Shown in pieces: positions 1 through 6,603 of a DNA stretch of 10,557 nucleotides. The notes beneath the pieces are model-generated. The model saw only the letters and a list, made by a program, of their open reading frames with translations, was not told the DNA's origin and made no database searches. Within the stretch, counting starts at the first letter, position 1, and each line of letters starts with the position of its first letter. The translations under genes were made by a program, and so were the position numbers. The DNA is from Acetofilamentum sp. (GTDB lineage Bacteria; Bacteroidota; Bacteroidia; Bacteroidales; DTU049). The stretch spans positions 1 to 10,557 of the forward strand of contig DYON01000076.1 of the NCBI GenBank assembly GCA_020720525.1, given 5' to 3'.

Positions 1-39
1 TTCATACAGAAATTGGTTTAATTATTTTCCCCCATTTTG

Positions 40-69
40 CAAAGGTATTGATTTTCTTTAAAGAAGCAA
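40..69 (-). promoter_or_regulatory. Bacteroidota-type promoter pointing out of the left edge
   Basis: On the minus strand a TTG (-33 box, plus-strand 67-69) is followed by exactly 19 nt and then TACCTTTG (-7 box, plus-strand 40-47). This matches the primary sigma-factor consensus of Bacteroidota, TTG-N19-TAnnTTTG. Transcription would start near position 33 and run left, out of the window. An ATG at 5-3 could be the first codon of the gene it drives, but only two further bases are visible. The promoter directly follows the DUF4476 stop codon, so the next gene to the left is probably transcribed separately. The match is good, but promoter calls by eye are uncertain. Confidence 0.5.
54..65. promoter_or_regulatory. 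12-nt perfect palindrome inside the promoter spacer
   Basis: TTCTTTAAAGAA is a perfect dyad lying wholly between the -33 and -7 boxes of the left-edge promoter (spacer 48-66). A repressor bound there would block RNA polymerase, so an operator is possible. In an AT-rich intergenic region a 12-nt palindrome can also occur by chance, and no regulator is visible nearby. Confidence 0.25.
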
Positions 70-72
70 GAT

Positions 73-1065
73 TTACCAACTATAGCCTCCAATATACTGG
101 TTGAGTTCGTCAATGGAAGACTCAAAATCGAAAGCGTCGTTGAGTAAATAAAAATTGCCAATATCGTAGGTGCGACCATAGGCAAATTTGGCAAAATCGA
201 GCTTACTGTCTTCGAACGAAAAAAGCATCATGATTTCTTTCACCTGACTACTCAACATACAGTTCGATGCAAGAACTTGCTTGGCTATGGTGAGTTTGCT
301 GTCTTCGAACGACTTGGATTGAATACTCGATTTGGCTTGCATAAACGAGCTCTGATCCATAGGCCATGGACAGCCAACAGGTCCATTGTATCCTTGCATG
401 ATGTAATGTTCGGGTTGGCGTGGCTGTTCGTACACTTGTTCGGTGTAGCCACCGTTGTTGACAACAGTTGTGGTGGTTGTGGTAGTTTCGGAATAGGTTG
501 TAGAAGAGCTTGTACCAGTTGTTCCAGCATTTACATTCATGTTGATATTGGTGCCACTCATTGGGTCGTTGATCGAAACACCCATCGAAACACCGTCGCC
601 ATTGGCTGGTTGGGTTACCGTGGTTTGTGTTACAGTAGTCTGTGTAGCAACTGGTTGAGTAACTACGGTTTGAGTTTTCACGGAAGGAGTACCAAAAACA
701 ATCACTTGCTGATTGGCTACGGGTGTCACAACTTGCGCTATTGGGGCTTCGCTAAGTGGACGGATTACATACTCATCTTTGTTGTTCTTCTTGATGCTGT
801 AAGTGGTTTCCATGCCTGGATTGTAGTAAAGGGTTTTGTCGATGGGAGGAATCACTCCGTTTGCAAACATGATTTTTACTTTAACTGTGTTGCCGATGAT
901 ATCGGTAACTTTCACATTGGTTAGTGCATCGCTATTTTGCTGAACGCCGTTCAATACAAGCAAAAACTGCTCGCCTTGTTCGCTAAAAAACACAAGATTC
1001 GAATTCTGTGCTTTTATTCCAACAATGGCTACCAGAAAAATGACGAAAAAGAAAATGTTCTTCAT
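73..1065 (-). CDS. Secreted DUF4476 domain protein
   Basis: This 330-residue protein has a clear Sec signal peptide (residues 1-19, hydrophobic core 4-17, likely cut after GIKA before Gln20). Residues 20-105 form a beta-rich N-terminal region of the kind often paired with DUF4476. Residues about 111-215 are a low-complexity linker dominated by Thr, Val, Gln and Asn, with TQTTVTQ repeats and a run of seven Thr at 194-200. Residues about 232-326 match DUF4476, including two FEDSKL copies at 253-258 and 284-289 and the pattern QVKEIMMLFSFEDSKL. DUF4476 has no known biochemical role; the protein is probably periplasmic or surface-exposed. The ATG at 1065 is chosen because the signal peptide starts there; no Shine-Dalgarno sequence is seen. 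It is divergent from the LKR gene. The family call is from memory of the motif pattern. Confidence 0.85.
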   Translation of the reverse strand: MKNIFFFVIFLVAIVGIKAQNSNLVFFSEQGEQFLLVLNGVQQNSDALTNVKVTDIIGNTVKVKIMFANGVIPPIDKTLYYNPGMETTYSIKKNNKDEYVIRPLSEAPIAQVVTPVANQQVIVFGTPSVKTQTVVTQPVATQTTVTQTTVTQPANGDGVSMGVSINDPMSGTNINMNVNAGTTGTSSSTTYSETTTTTTTVVNNGGYTEQVYEQPRQPEHYIMQGYNGPVGCPWPMDQSSFMQAKSSIQSKSFEDSKLTIAKQVLASNCMLSSQVKEIMMLFSFEDSKLDFAKFAYGRTYDIGNFYLLNDAFDFESSIDELNQYIGGYSW

Positions 1066-1136
1066 AATGGTTGGATTAATGTTCGTTTTTTATGAAAAAT
1101 ATCTGAAATACAATTAGTTGCTCCGCAATTTTTCTG

Positions 1137-1166
1137 TAAAGATATAGAAATTATTTTTAAATCTAA
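1137..1166 (-). promoter_or_regulatory. Weak candidate promoter for the DUF4476 gene
   Basis: The minus strand carries TTA, 19 nt, then TATCTTTA (plus-strand 1137-1144). Each box is one base away from the TTG and TAnnTTTG consensus. It would give a leader of roughly 65 nt before the ATG at 1065. No better match lies between this site and the start codon, but the call is tentative. Confidence 0.22.
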
Positions 1167-1203
1167 AAGGAGATGTTCCAATTGCATTTCGACGATTTTT
1201 GAG

Positions 1204-1220
1204 ATTCTGTGGTTCAGAAT
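1204..1220. repeat. Perfect 6-bp dyad (ATTCTG-N5-CAGAAT) between divergent genes
   Basis: ATTCTG at 1204-1209 and CAGAAT at 1215-1220 are exact inverted copies with a 5-nt loop. The dyad sits in the 269-bp gap between the divergent DUF4476 and LKR genes, upstream of the LKR -33 box. It could be a regulator site or a small hairpin. It is short enough to be chance. Confidence 0.25.
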
Positions 1221-1274
1221 ATTATTTATTTTGAACCGGCGCACACTTTCAATTAGAATGCCAAAAATTCAAAC

Positions 1275-1305
1275 TTGTCTGTTTGCGCTAAAAATTGTAG
1301 GTTTG
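1275..1305 (+). promoter_or_regulatory. Promoter of the LKR gene
   Basis: TTG at 1275-1277 is followed by 20 nt and TAGGTTTG at 1298-1305, close to the Bacteroidota consensus TTG-N19-TAnnTTTG. The expected transcript start is near 1312, giving a leader of about 23 nt before the ATG at 1335. That leaves no room for a lysine riboswitch or other large leader RNA. It also argues against initiation at the in-frame TTG at 1275, which would lie upstream of the transcript start. Confidence 0.45.
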
Positions 1306-1334
1306 CACCCTGTTTTACTTTGAACAATGTGGAT

Positions 1335-2642
1335 ATGAAAAAAACAATTGCGATTCGTCACGAAAACAAGTATGAAATGGAACGTCGGGTGCCAATTATT
1401 CCCGACCATGTTGGTAGCTTGGTTGCTGCTGGATACGAAATACATGTTCAATCGTCGGCAAAAAGAGTTTTTAGCGATACCGAATACCGCAATGCTGGTG
1501 CAATTGTAAACAACGACATTTCTGATGCCGATATCATATTGGGTGTTAAAGAAATACCGATGGCCGATTTGATGAAAGACAAAACCTATATGTTTTTCTC
1601 TCATGTTATTAAAGGTCAACACTACAATATGCCCATGCTTAAGCATATGATAAGCCTTGGTTGCAATTTGATCGATTACGAAAAAGTGACCGACGAATTT
1701 GGCAAACGGGTGATTTTCTTTGGAAAATATGCAGGTTTGGCTGGTATGATTAATACTTTATGGTCGGTTGGTCAACGATACAAACAACTCGGAATTGAAA
1801 CACCATTCCTCAGCCTTCAACAATCGGTCAAATACAACTCTCTTGCCGAAGCCAAACAAGCAATCAGCGATGTTGGAAACTCCATTATTGTGAATGGATT
1901 GCCCAAAGAACTAACACCTTTCACCGTTGGAATTACTGGATACGGAAATGTTTCGATGGGTGTTCAGGATATTCTGCATTTGTTGCCAGTAAAAGAAATT
2001 TTCCCTGAAGATTTGCTCAAAATGTCCAACGAAGATATTTCGAATGGACACATTGTGTATAAAATTGTTTTTCGCGAAGAAGATATGGTAAAGCACAATG
2101 CAGGCAATCAGCCTTTCGATTTGCGCGACTACTATCAAAATCCTTCCAATTATTCAAGCATATTTGCAAGCTATTTGCCCAAACTCAGTGTTTTGGTTCA
2201 TGGTTCGTATTGGGACGAAAAATATCCGCGTATTGCTTCGAAAAGAGATATTTTCAACTTGTATGCTGCTGGAAATCCTAAATTGGTTGTGGTTGGCGAC
2301 ATTTCGTGCGATCCAGATGGAGGCATCGAATTTACCCATAAAGGAACTGAGATTAACGACCCAGTTTTTGTTTACAATCCTGCAACTGGTGAACCAACCA
2401 TGGGCTTCGATGGCGATGGTGTGCTGGTGATGTCGGTCGATATTCTGCCGAGCGAACTGCCCCGCGATTCGTCGAGAGGTTTTTCCGATGCCCTTCGACC
2501 GTTTGTTCAAGCAATTGCCGATTGCGACTACCATGCAAGCTACGACGACCTTAATTTGCCTGCGGCTGTAAAACGCGCATTGATTCTGCACAATGGCAAA
2601 CTCACTAAGCCTTACGAATACATTGCGAATTTTCTTCGCTAA
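1335..2642 (+). CDS. Lysine-ketoglutarate reductase (LKR domain), stand-alone
   Basis: The 435-residue protein resembles the LKR half of eukaryotic LKR/SDH (AASS) along its whole length. That enzyme condenses L-lysine with 2-oxoglutarate to saccharopine using NADPH, the first step of lysine breakdown. Visible hallmarks are RRVPIIP at 17-23, ILGVKE at 68-73, FFSHVIKGQ at 87-95, LIDYEKVTD at 112-120, the Rossmann loop GITGYGNVSMG at 199-209 and GDISCDPDGGIEF at 321-333. Lys72 and His90 align by eye with the catalytic Lys/His pair of yeast Lys1. The protein ends where the LKR domain ends in AASS, so the saccharopine dehydrogenase half is absent, and none is in the window. The ATG at 1335 is preferred over a TTG at 1275 because the conserved N-terminus begins there. 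The family assignment is strong. The substrate is inferred, and related alanine or saccharopine dehydrogenases are alternatives. Confidence 0.85.
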   Translation: MKKTIAIRHENKYEMERRVPIIPDHVGSLVAAGYEIHVQSSAKRVFSDTEYRNAGAIVNNDISDADIILGVKEIPMADLMKDKTYMFFSHVIKGQHYNMPMLKHMISLGCNLIDYEKVTDEFGKRVIFFGKYAGLAGMINTLWSVGQRYKQLGIETPFLSLQQSVKYNSLAEAKQAISDVGNSIIVNGLPKELTPFTVGITGYGNVSMGVQDILHLLPVKEIFPEDLLKMSNEDISNGHIVYKIVFREEDMVKHNAGNQPFDLRDYYQNPSNYSSIFASYLPKLSVLVHGSYWDEKYPRIASKRDIFNLYAAGNPKLVVVGDISCDPDGGIEFTHKGTEINDPVFVYNPATGEPTMGFDGDGVLVMSVDILPSELPRDSSRGFSDALRPFVQAIADCDYHASYDDLNLPAAVKRALILHNGKLTKPYEYIANFLR

Positions 2643-2684
2643 GTAACTGTCTAAATTTCTATTTACAATACAACACTTCCTGCC

Positions 2685-2726
2685 AACCGCAGTGGGCGCA
2701 GAGTTTTGTGCGGAGAACCGCAGACG
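2685..2726. repeat. Degenerate CGCAG-type intergenic repeat
   Basis: About 42 bases of unusually GC-rich sequence lie in the gap between two convergent genes. Four imperfect units are visible: CGCAGTGGG, CGCAGAGTTTTG, TGCGGAGAAC and CGCAGACGG. AACCGCAG occurs exactly twice (2685-2692 and 2716-2723). It resembles the degenerate CGCAGAG or CGCAAAG interspersed repeats that I recall from intergenic regions of Bacteroidota genomes. TGCGG (2709-2713) and CCGCA (2718-2722) can pair around a 4-nt loop, and a T-rich stretch follows on the plus strand. It may therefore also help end LKR transcription. No transposase is attached. Confidence 0.5.
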
Positions 2727-2746
2727 GATTTGTTTTAAAAACGACT

Positions 2747-3457
2747 CTAATCGCCAGCATGAAAAATCCCATCAAGGATTGTTGGTCTGAGACCCCCAAA
2801 CCCATTATCGACCCAGCCAGTTAGGCCAAATTCGGTTGCTACTAGAAACAAATGTGTGTCTTTTTTGTTGAGCAAAATTTGTACAGGAGAATTGGCATCG
2901 AGAACTCCAACTAACCTTGTCAAATCGGGCGAATCGTAGAGTTTTACTTTTTGCAAAGTTGTCGATTTGACACCTACATAATAGAAAGGTTGTTCTACTT
3001 CAACAATTTTATTGTCTTTGAAAACATACTTTTTTCGGGTATCGAAATCGTTGTTGATATGCCCCGAAATGTAAATGGTTCCGTCGCCTGGGATATATAG
3101 ACTAAATCCAGAAATACTGATGTCGAAATTGATGTATTCGCCATTTCGGTAAAACATAAAATGAGGATCGCCCGAGGGCTTTTCGCTGTAAATAATATAA
3201 AACTCGACATCGGAATTTTGATCAATCTTGGTCTTCATGAGCTTGATGTCACTAAAGAAAACTTCCTCCTTCGGAAAGAAAGGATCTTCTCTGTCGAGCT
3301 CACCCAATTTGGACTGAAACACATACGAACACGATGCATTGTACATCACAAATTGCTTGTCGTTGCCGTTTATTTTCAGTTTGCTCAAATTTTCGAAATT
3401 TTGAGCATGAGTTGAAAAAGCAAGAAAGCAGGCAAAAATCAGTAAATATAATCGCAT
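2747..3457 (-). CDS. Secreted protein with C-terminal SH3-like domain
   Basis: From the ATG at 3457 the protein has 236 residues and begins with a clear signal peptide (hydrophobic 3-14, likely cut after THA before Gln19). The ORF is open upstream to 3526, but those 23 residues are polar and would bury the signal peptide. A TATATTTG promoter box also lies in that stretch, so 3457 is the better start. Residues about 20-160 have no recognisable family and look beta-rich. Residues about 166-225 fit the bacterial SH3 pattern (KVKLYDSPD, VGVLDANSPVQIL, FLVATEFGLTGWV). Such domains often bind cell-wall peptides or partner proteins outside the cytoplasm. No catalytic motif is seen. It converges on the LKR gene, and its own terminator is not obvious. 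Confidence 0.75.
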   Translation of the reverse strand: MRLYLLIFACFLAFSTHAQNFENLSKLKINGNDKQFVMYNASCSYVFQSKLGELDREDPFFPKEEVFFSDIKLMKTKIDQNSDVEFYIIYSEKPSGDPHFMFYRNGEYINFDISISGFSLYIPGDGTIYISGHINNDFDTRKKYVFKDNKIVEVEQPFYYVGVKSTTLQKVKLYDSPDLTRLVGVLDANSPVQILLNKKDTHLFLVATEFGLTGWVDNGFGGLRPTILDGIFHAGD

Positions 3458-3476
3458 ATTGTTTGTATTTGTAGCG

Positions 3477-3484
3477 CAAATATA
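3477..3484 (-). promoter_or_regulatory. -7 promoter box of the SH3-like protein gene
   Basis: The minus strand reads TATATTTG, a perfect TAnnTTTG box, 19 nt before the ATG at 3457. No TTG is present at the usual -33 position, so the call rests on the -7 box and on its spacing, which resembles that of the 743-residue protein gene and the mutase gene. Confidence 0.4.
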
Positions 3485-3610
3485 TACATTTATGCGAGAA
3501 TAGCATCGATGAATATAAAAAGCCAAAACAATATCAATCTATAAATACCGTAAGAATAATCGTTGAGCTACAATTTCAAATTGCATCGTCTCTATGCCTA
3601 ATTTTTTCAT

Positions 3611-3637
3611 AAAAAAAGCTGCCCCGTGGCAGCTTTT
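3611..3637 (-). terminator. Intrinsic terminator of rocD
   Basis: A perfect 10-bp stem (3614-3623 pairing with 3628-3637, core AGCTGCC/GGCAGCT) surrounds a 4-nt loop. On the minus strand it is followed by an uninterrupted T run, partly shared with the stem. It starts 17 nt past the rocD stop codon. This is the clearest factor-independent terminator in the window and makes rocD a single-gene unit. The plus-strand side also ends in TTTT, but no plus-strand gene reads into it. Confidence 0.9.
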
Positions 3638-3654
3638 CAGAATAAACAATCGAA

Positions 3655-4878
3655 TTAAGACATTTCTAAAATCGATTTTTTAATAATTTCAACTGCTTCG
3701 AGCAATTGACGTTCGGTTATTACTAAAGGAGGCGCAAAACGGATAATATGACCGTGTGTTGGTTTAGCAATGAGACCATTTTCTGCCATTTTCAGACAAA
3801 CATCCCAAGCTTCTTTTCCGTTGGTTGGTTTAATTATTACAGCATTGAGCAAGCCTTTTCCTCTTACTAACTCAATCATTGGGTTGTCAATTTTGCGAAT
3901 TTCTTCGCGGAAAATATTTCCAAGTGTTTCGGCGCGTTCAATGAGGTTTTCGTCTTGAATAACCTTGAGAGCTGCAATAGCTACACGTGCCGCAATGGGG
4001 TTTCCACCGAATGTTGAACCATGTTCGCCTGGTTTTATGGTGAGCATGATTTCGTTGTTGGCCAAAACAGCCGATACAGGAAATACACCACCACCGAGGG
4101 CTTTACCAAGAATGATAAGGTCGGGTTTGATGTCTTCGTGGTTCACTGCAAGAAGCTTTCCAGTACGAGCAATACCAGTTTGAACTTCGTCGGCAATAAA
4201 AAGCACATTGCTGGCTTTGCAAGCGTCGAATGCTTTTTTCAAATATCCTTCGGCAGGAACATAAACACCGGCTTCGCCCTGAATAGGCTCAACCAAAAAA
4301 CCAGCAACGTTTGGATCTTTTAGCGCCTCTTCTAATGCAGGAATGTCATTGTAAGGAATACGAATAAAACCTGGTGTGAACGGGCCATAATTGGCATAAG
4401 CACTTGGATCGTCAGAAAAACCAATAATGGTGGTTGTGCGACCATGAAAATTGCCATCACAAACAATGATTTTAGCTTGATTTTCAGCAATGCCCTTCAC
4501 CAAATAAGCCCATTTGCGGGTAAGTTTGATGGCTGTTTCGACTGCTTCGGCTCCAGTGTTCATTGGCAACACTTTGTCGTAGCCAAAGAATTCGGTTACG
4601 TATTTTTCGAATACACCAAGCGAATCGTTATAAAACGCACGCGAAGTGAGTGTGAGCCTACGTGCTTGATCGACCATTGCATCAACAATGCGAGGGTGGC
4701 AATGACCTTGATTTACAGCCGAATAAGCCGAGAGAAAATCAAAATATTTTTTACCTTCCACATCCCATACGTAAACACCTTCGCCACGTTCTAAGACAAC
4801 GGGAAGCGGATGATAATTGTGCGCACCATGATGATGCTCCAACTCTATGAGCTGCTCTGATGAAAGACGTTCAGCCAT
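3655..4878 (-). CDS. rocD: Ornithine--oxo-acid aminotransferase (OAT)
   Basis: The 407-residue enzyme should transfer the delta-amino group of ornithine to 2-oxoglutarate, giving glutamate-5-semialdehyde and glutamate. It is a cytosolic PLP enzyme linking arginine and ornithine to proline and glutamate. It is close to human OAT throughout, and key residues align with a constant offset of 33: Tyr22, Tyr52, Arg147, Glu202, Asp230, Lys259 and Arg380 match human Tyr55, Tyr85, Arg180, Glu235, Asp263, Lys292 and Arg413. Lys259 (LGKALGGG) carries PLP. Other OAT signatures are HNYHPLPV at 20-27, KPGEHGSTFGGNP at 282-294 and KPTHGHIIRFAPP at 372-384. The conserved Tyr22 favours OAT over acetylornithine or GABA aminotransferases. 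The start is fixed by AAAGGAG 8 nt upstream. It has its own promoter and terminator. Confidence 0.95.
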   Translation of the reverse strand: MAERLSSEQLIELEHHHGAHNYHPLPVVLERGEGVYVWDVEGKKYFDFLSAYSAVNQGHCHPRIVDAMVDQARRLTLTSRAFYNDSLGVFEKYVTEFFGYDKVLPMNTGAEAVETAIKLTRKWAYLVKGIAENQAKIIVCDGNFHGRTTTIIGFSDDPSAYANYGPFTPGFIRIPYNDIPALEEALKDPNVAGFLVEPIQGEAGVYVPAEGYLKKAFDACKASNVLFIADEVQTGIARTGKLLAVNHEDIKPDLIILGKALGGGVFPVSAVLANNEIMLTIKPGEHGSTFGGNPIAARVAIAALKVIQDENLIERAETLGNIFREEIRKIDNPMIELVRGKGLLNAVIIKPTNGKEAWDVCLKMAENGLIAKPTHGHIIRFAPPLVITERQLLEAVEIIKKSILEMS

Positions 4879-4886
4879 ACTAAATT

Positions 4887-4893
4887 CTCCTTT
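4887..4893 (-). promoter_or_regulatory. Strong Shine-Dalgarno site of rocD
   Basis: The minus strand reads AAAGGAG followed by 8 nt and ATG at 4878. It is the only strong Shine-Dalgarno sequence in the window. The other starts have at most weak GGAA-like matches, as is usual in Bacteroidota. It fixes the rocD start. Confidence 0.65.
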
Positions 4894-4913
4894 TTTTGTT
4901 TAATAATTTGTGG

Positions 4914-4921
4914 CAAAGATA
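4914..4921 (-). promoter_or_regulatory. -7 promoter box of rocD
   Basis: The minus strand reads TATCTTTG, a perfect TAnnTTTG box, 35 nt before the rocD ATG. A TTTTTG lies 15 nt upstream, nearer than the usual 19. The longer leader accommodates the Shine-Dalgarno site. Confidence 0.45.
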
Positions 4922-4964
4922 ATAAATGTTGCATATCAAAAAGAAAAACAATTGAAACATTTTA

Positions 4965-4977
4965 CACCATTGTGGTG
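4965..4977 (-). terminator. Weak hairpin between the TPR gene and rocD
   Basis: CACCA and TGGTG form a 5-bp stem with a 3-nt loop. On the minus strand it is followed by a T-rich but interrupted stretch. It lies about 105 nt past the TPR gene stop codon and upstream of the rocD promoter, so it could end the mutase operon. The short stem makes this tentative. Confidence 0.2.
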
Positions 4978-5082
4978 CTTGTTAATCAAATAAAGTGTAT
5001 AGTTGGTGATAGCCGAAGTTGGATGTTTACAAAAAATGTCCGCAGAATTCCTTTAGTGTTTATAATGAAAAAACCAGCTTGC

Positions 5083-5493
5083 CTATTTGCAAAATTTGGT
5101 TTCCTCGCGAATTGACTTCATTCCAAGTTTCTCGGCTCTAAGCCAATCGCGGCATGCTGCGTCGCGATCGCCACGCTCTTTGTAAATGCGACCACGATTG
5201 ATATACGACTGCGCAAAGGTTGAATCGGTTTCGATAGCTTTGGTGTAATTCTCAAATGCTTTATCTACTTCTTTGAGACCAAACCATGCATTTCCAATGT
5301 TATAATAAGTTTCGGCATCTTGATCGTTGTATTTGAGCGATTCTTCAAACTTCTCAATGGCTGGATTGAACTCGTTGTGATACAACAAATCGATTCCTTC
5401 TTGCTTCAAATTGATGGCTTTGCGTTTTGGATTTTCGCACGATGCAAAAACCAACAATACTGCAAAAACTACAAAACAAAATCTCTTTTTCAT
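5083..5493 (-). CDS. Small TPR-repeat lipoprotein
   Basis: This 136-residue protein begins with a lipoprotein signal peptide (hydrophobic 6-16, Cys19 in FASC), so it should be lipid-anchored in the envelope. Residues 26-127 form three tetratricopeptide repeats of about 34 residues each (starting near 26, 60 and 94), with typical positions such as YYNIGNAWFGLKEVDKAFENY. The end, RGDRDAACRDWLRAEKLG, is characteristic of small Bacteroidota TPR proteins. TPRs bind partner proteins; the partner is unknown. It starts only 3 nt after the stop of the Asp-box lipoprotein, so it is the last gene of the mutase operon and the two lipoproteins may act together. Confidence 0.85.
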   Translation of the reverse strand: MKKRFCFVVFAVLLVFASCENPKRKAINLKQEGIDLLYHNEFNPAIEKFEESLKYNDQDAETYYNIGNAWFGLKEVDKAFENYTKAIETDSTFAQSYINRGRIYKERGDRDAACRDWLRAEKLGMKSIREETKFCK

Positions 5494-5496
5494 ATT

Positions 5497-6603
5497 CTAA
5501 TTTCCTAAACTGGTTGTGAGTGTGATGTAAACACCGGTGAGTACATTGTCTTCGGCTTGTATTCCAGTTGCAATTACGTGTGGTCCGTTCGACGAAGTAA
5601 GGTCGGTGTAGCTGATAAATTCGGTACGGTAATTCAACCCCCATGTGTTACCAGCATCGGAAGTGCGCAAAATGCAGCCCGTCATGGCATCGAAAGCATC
5701 GCCGCAATTCACAGCTGGCGAACAACTCAATACAGCAAATCCGTTTTGAGAATCGAGAAAATGTATTTTCTTAATCGAAGCCGAAATAGCATTGCTGTAC
5801 AGTTGAGTTAGCAAAAACACTTGCGACCAATTAAGACCAGAATCGGTACTTCTAAGCATCGACCCCGAACTACAACCAAGCAGCCAATCGCCGTTGGGCG
5901 ACTGTAGAATGGTTTGAGGATTGTTGGCTACAGTCGAAAGCAAAGTCCACGACGAACCTTGGTTCGACGAAAGCATGATGTCGTTTCCGAAAATGCCAAT
6001 AAGAGTGCTGTCGTTGTAGTTGGCTATGCACGCCGAAACGCTGGTTGAAGCTATTGTCCAAGTTGTTCCGCCATCTATTGTTCGCCTGATTCCATCTGAG
6101 CCATAGGCAAGAATAGTATCGCCCGAAATCTGATGTAGCTTGTCGGGATTTCCTGCAATATTGTGCCAGTCCCAGTTGCGACCATACTGATAGCCGTCGC
6201 CCCATTGTGTTTCGCCTAAATAGTAGCGCAAACCATAGCACATTTCACCATCTTGAATGTGAGATAGAAACATGCCGTTGATTGATGAACTTTGAAGCCA
6301 CGACATACCGCTGTTGTAAGATGATACAATAACGCTGTAAGGAGTGTTTTGGTGCAAATTTACGCCAAGCGTAACTGTATCGCCACTGTTGTACAGTATT
6401 TTTATTTCGGCTTTGGCAAACATTCCATTCAAACTTGATGGCAGGTTTGAATAAGGCCGTTGTAGAATAAATCGTTTCGACCAGTTGCTCTGATTTTCGT
6501 CGAGCCGCACATTGGTTGTTGGTCCCAGAGGGTCGTCGGGGTTGCAAGCAACAATTGCAATTGAAGCCATCAGAATCAGAATCAACAATTTGTATGTTTT
6601 CAT
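5497..6603 (-). CDS. Asp-box (BNR) repeat lipoprotein, probable beta-propeller
   Basis: The 368-residue protein starts with a lipoprotein signal peptide (hydrophobic 6-19, Cys20 in IVAC), followed by NPDDP, so it is probably lipid-anchored. At least four Asp-box motifs (S/T-x-D/N-x-G-x-T/S-W) are visible: TIDGGTTW at 175-182, SSNQGSSW at 212-219, STDSGLNW at 252-259 and TSDAGNTW at 314-321. A weaker one is at 95-102 (SYNSGMSW). The 37-62 residue spacing fits blades of a beta-propeller such as those of sialidases, YCF48 or sortilin. No sialidase FRIP motif or catalytic set is seen, so a binding or scaffold role is more likely than glycosidase activity. Its ATG overlaps the mutase TGA in the sequence ATGA, indicating translational coupling. 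No close family was recognised. Confidence 0.8.
   Translation of the reverse strand: MKTYKLLILILMASIAIVACNPDDPLGPTTNVRLDENQSNWSKRFILQRPYSNLPSSLNGMFAKAEIKILYNSGDTVTLGVNLHQNTPYSVIVSSYNSGMSWLQSSSINGMFLSHIQDGEMCYGLRYYLGETQWGDGYQYGRNWDWHNIAGNPDKLHQISGDTILAYGSDGIRRTIDGGTTWTIASTSVSACIANYNDSTLIGIFGNDIMLSSNQGSSWTLLSTVANNPQTILQSPNGDWLLGCSSGSMLRSTDSGLNWSQVFLLTQLYSNAISASIKKIHFLDSQNGFAVLSCSPAVNCGDAFDAMTGCILRTSDAGNTWGLNYRTEFISYTDLTSSNGPHVIATGIQAEDNVLTGVYITLTTSLGN

Noticed and set aside
277..924. 215-codon plus-strand ORF opposite the DUF4476 gene
   Set aside because: It is fully antisense to a gene with signal peptide and known domain, and its translation is Cys/Trp/His-rich with no recognisable motif. 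It is a shadow of codon bias.
1062..1244. 60-codon minus-strand ORF upstream of the DUF4476 gene
   Set aside because: It overlaps the DUF4476 start, and its sequence shows no signal peptide or family pattern. The region is better explained as intergenic regulatory DNA.
1306..1334. Lysine riboswitch or leader RNA before the LKR gene
   Set aside because: The predicted leader is only about 23 nt, and no extended stem-loops are visible.
3571..3583. Odd palindrome CAATTT-C-AAATTG between the rocD terminator and the SH3-like gene
   Set aside because: It is short, AT-rich and about 115 nt from the nearest start codon, with no promoter next to it. Chance is the simpler explanation.
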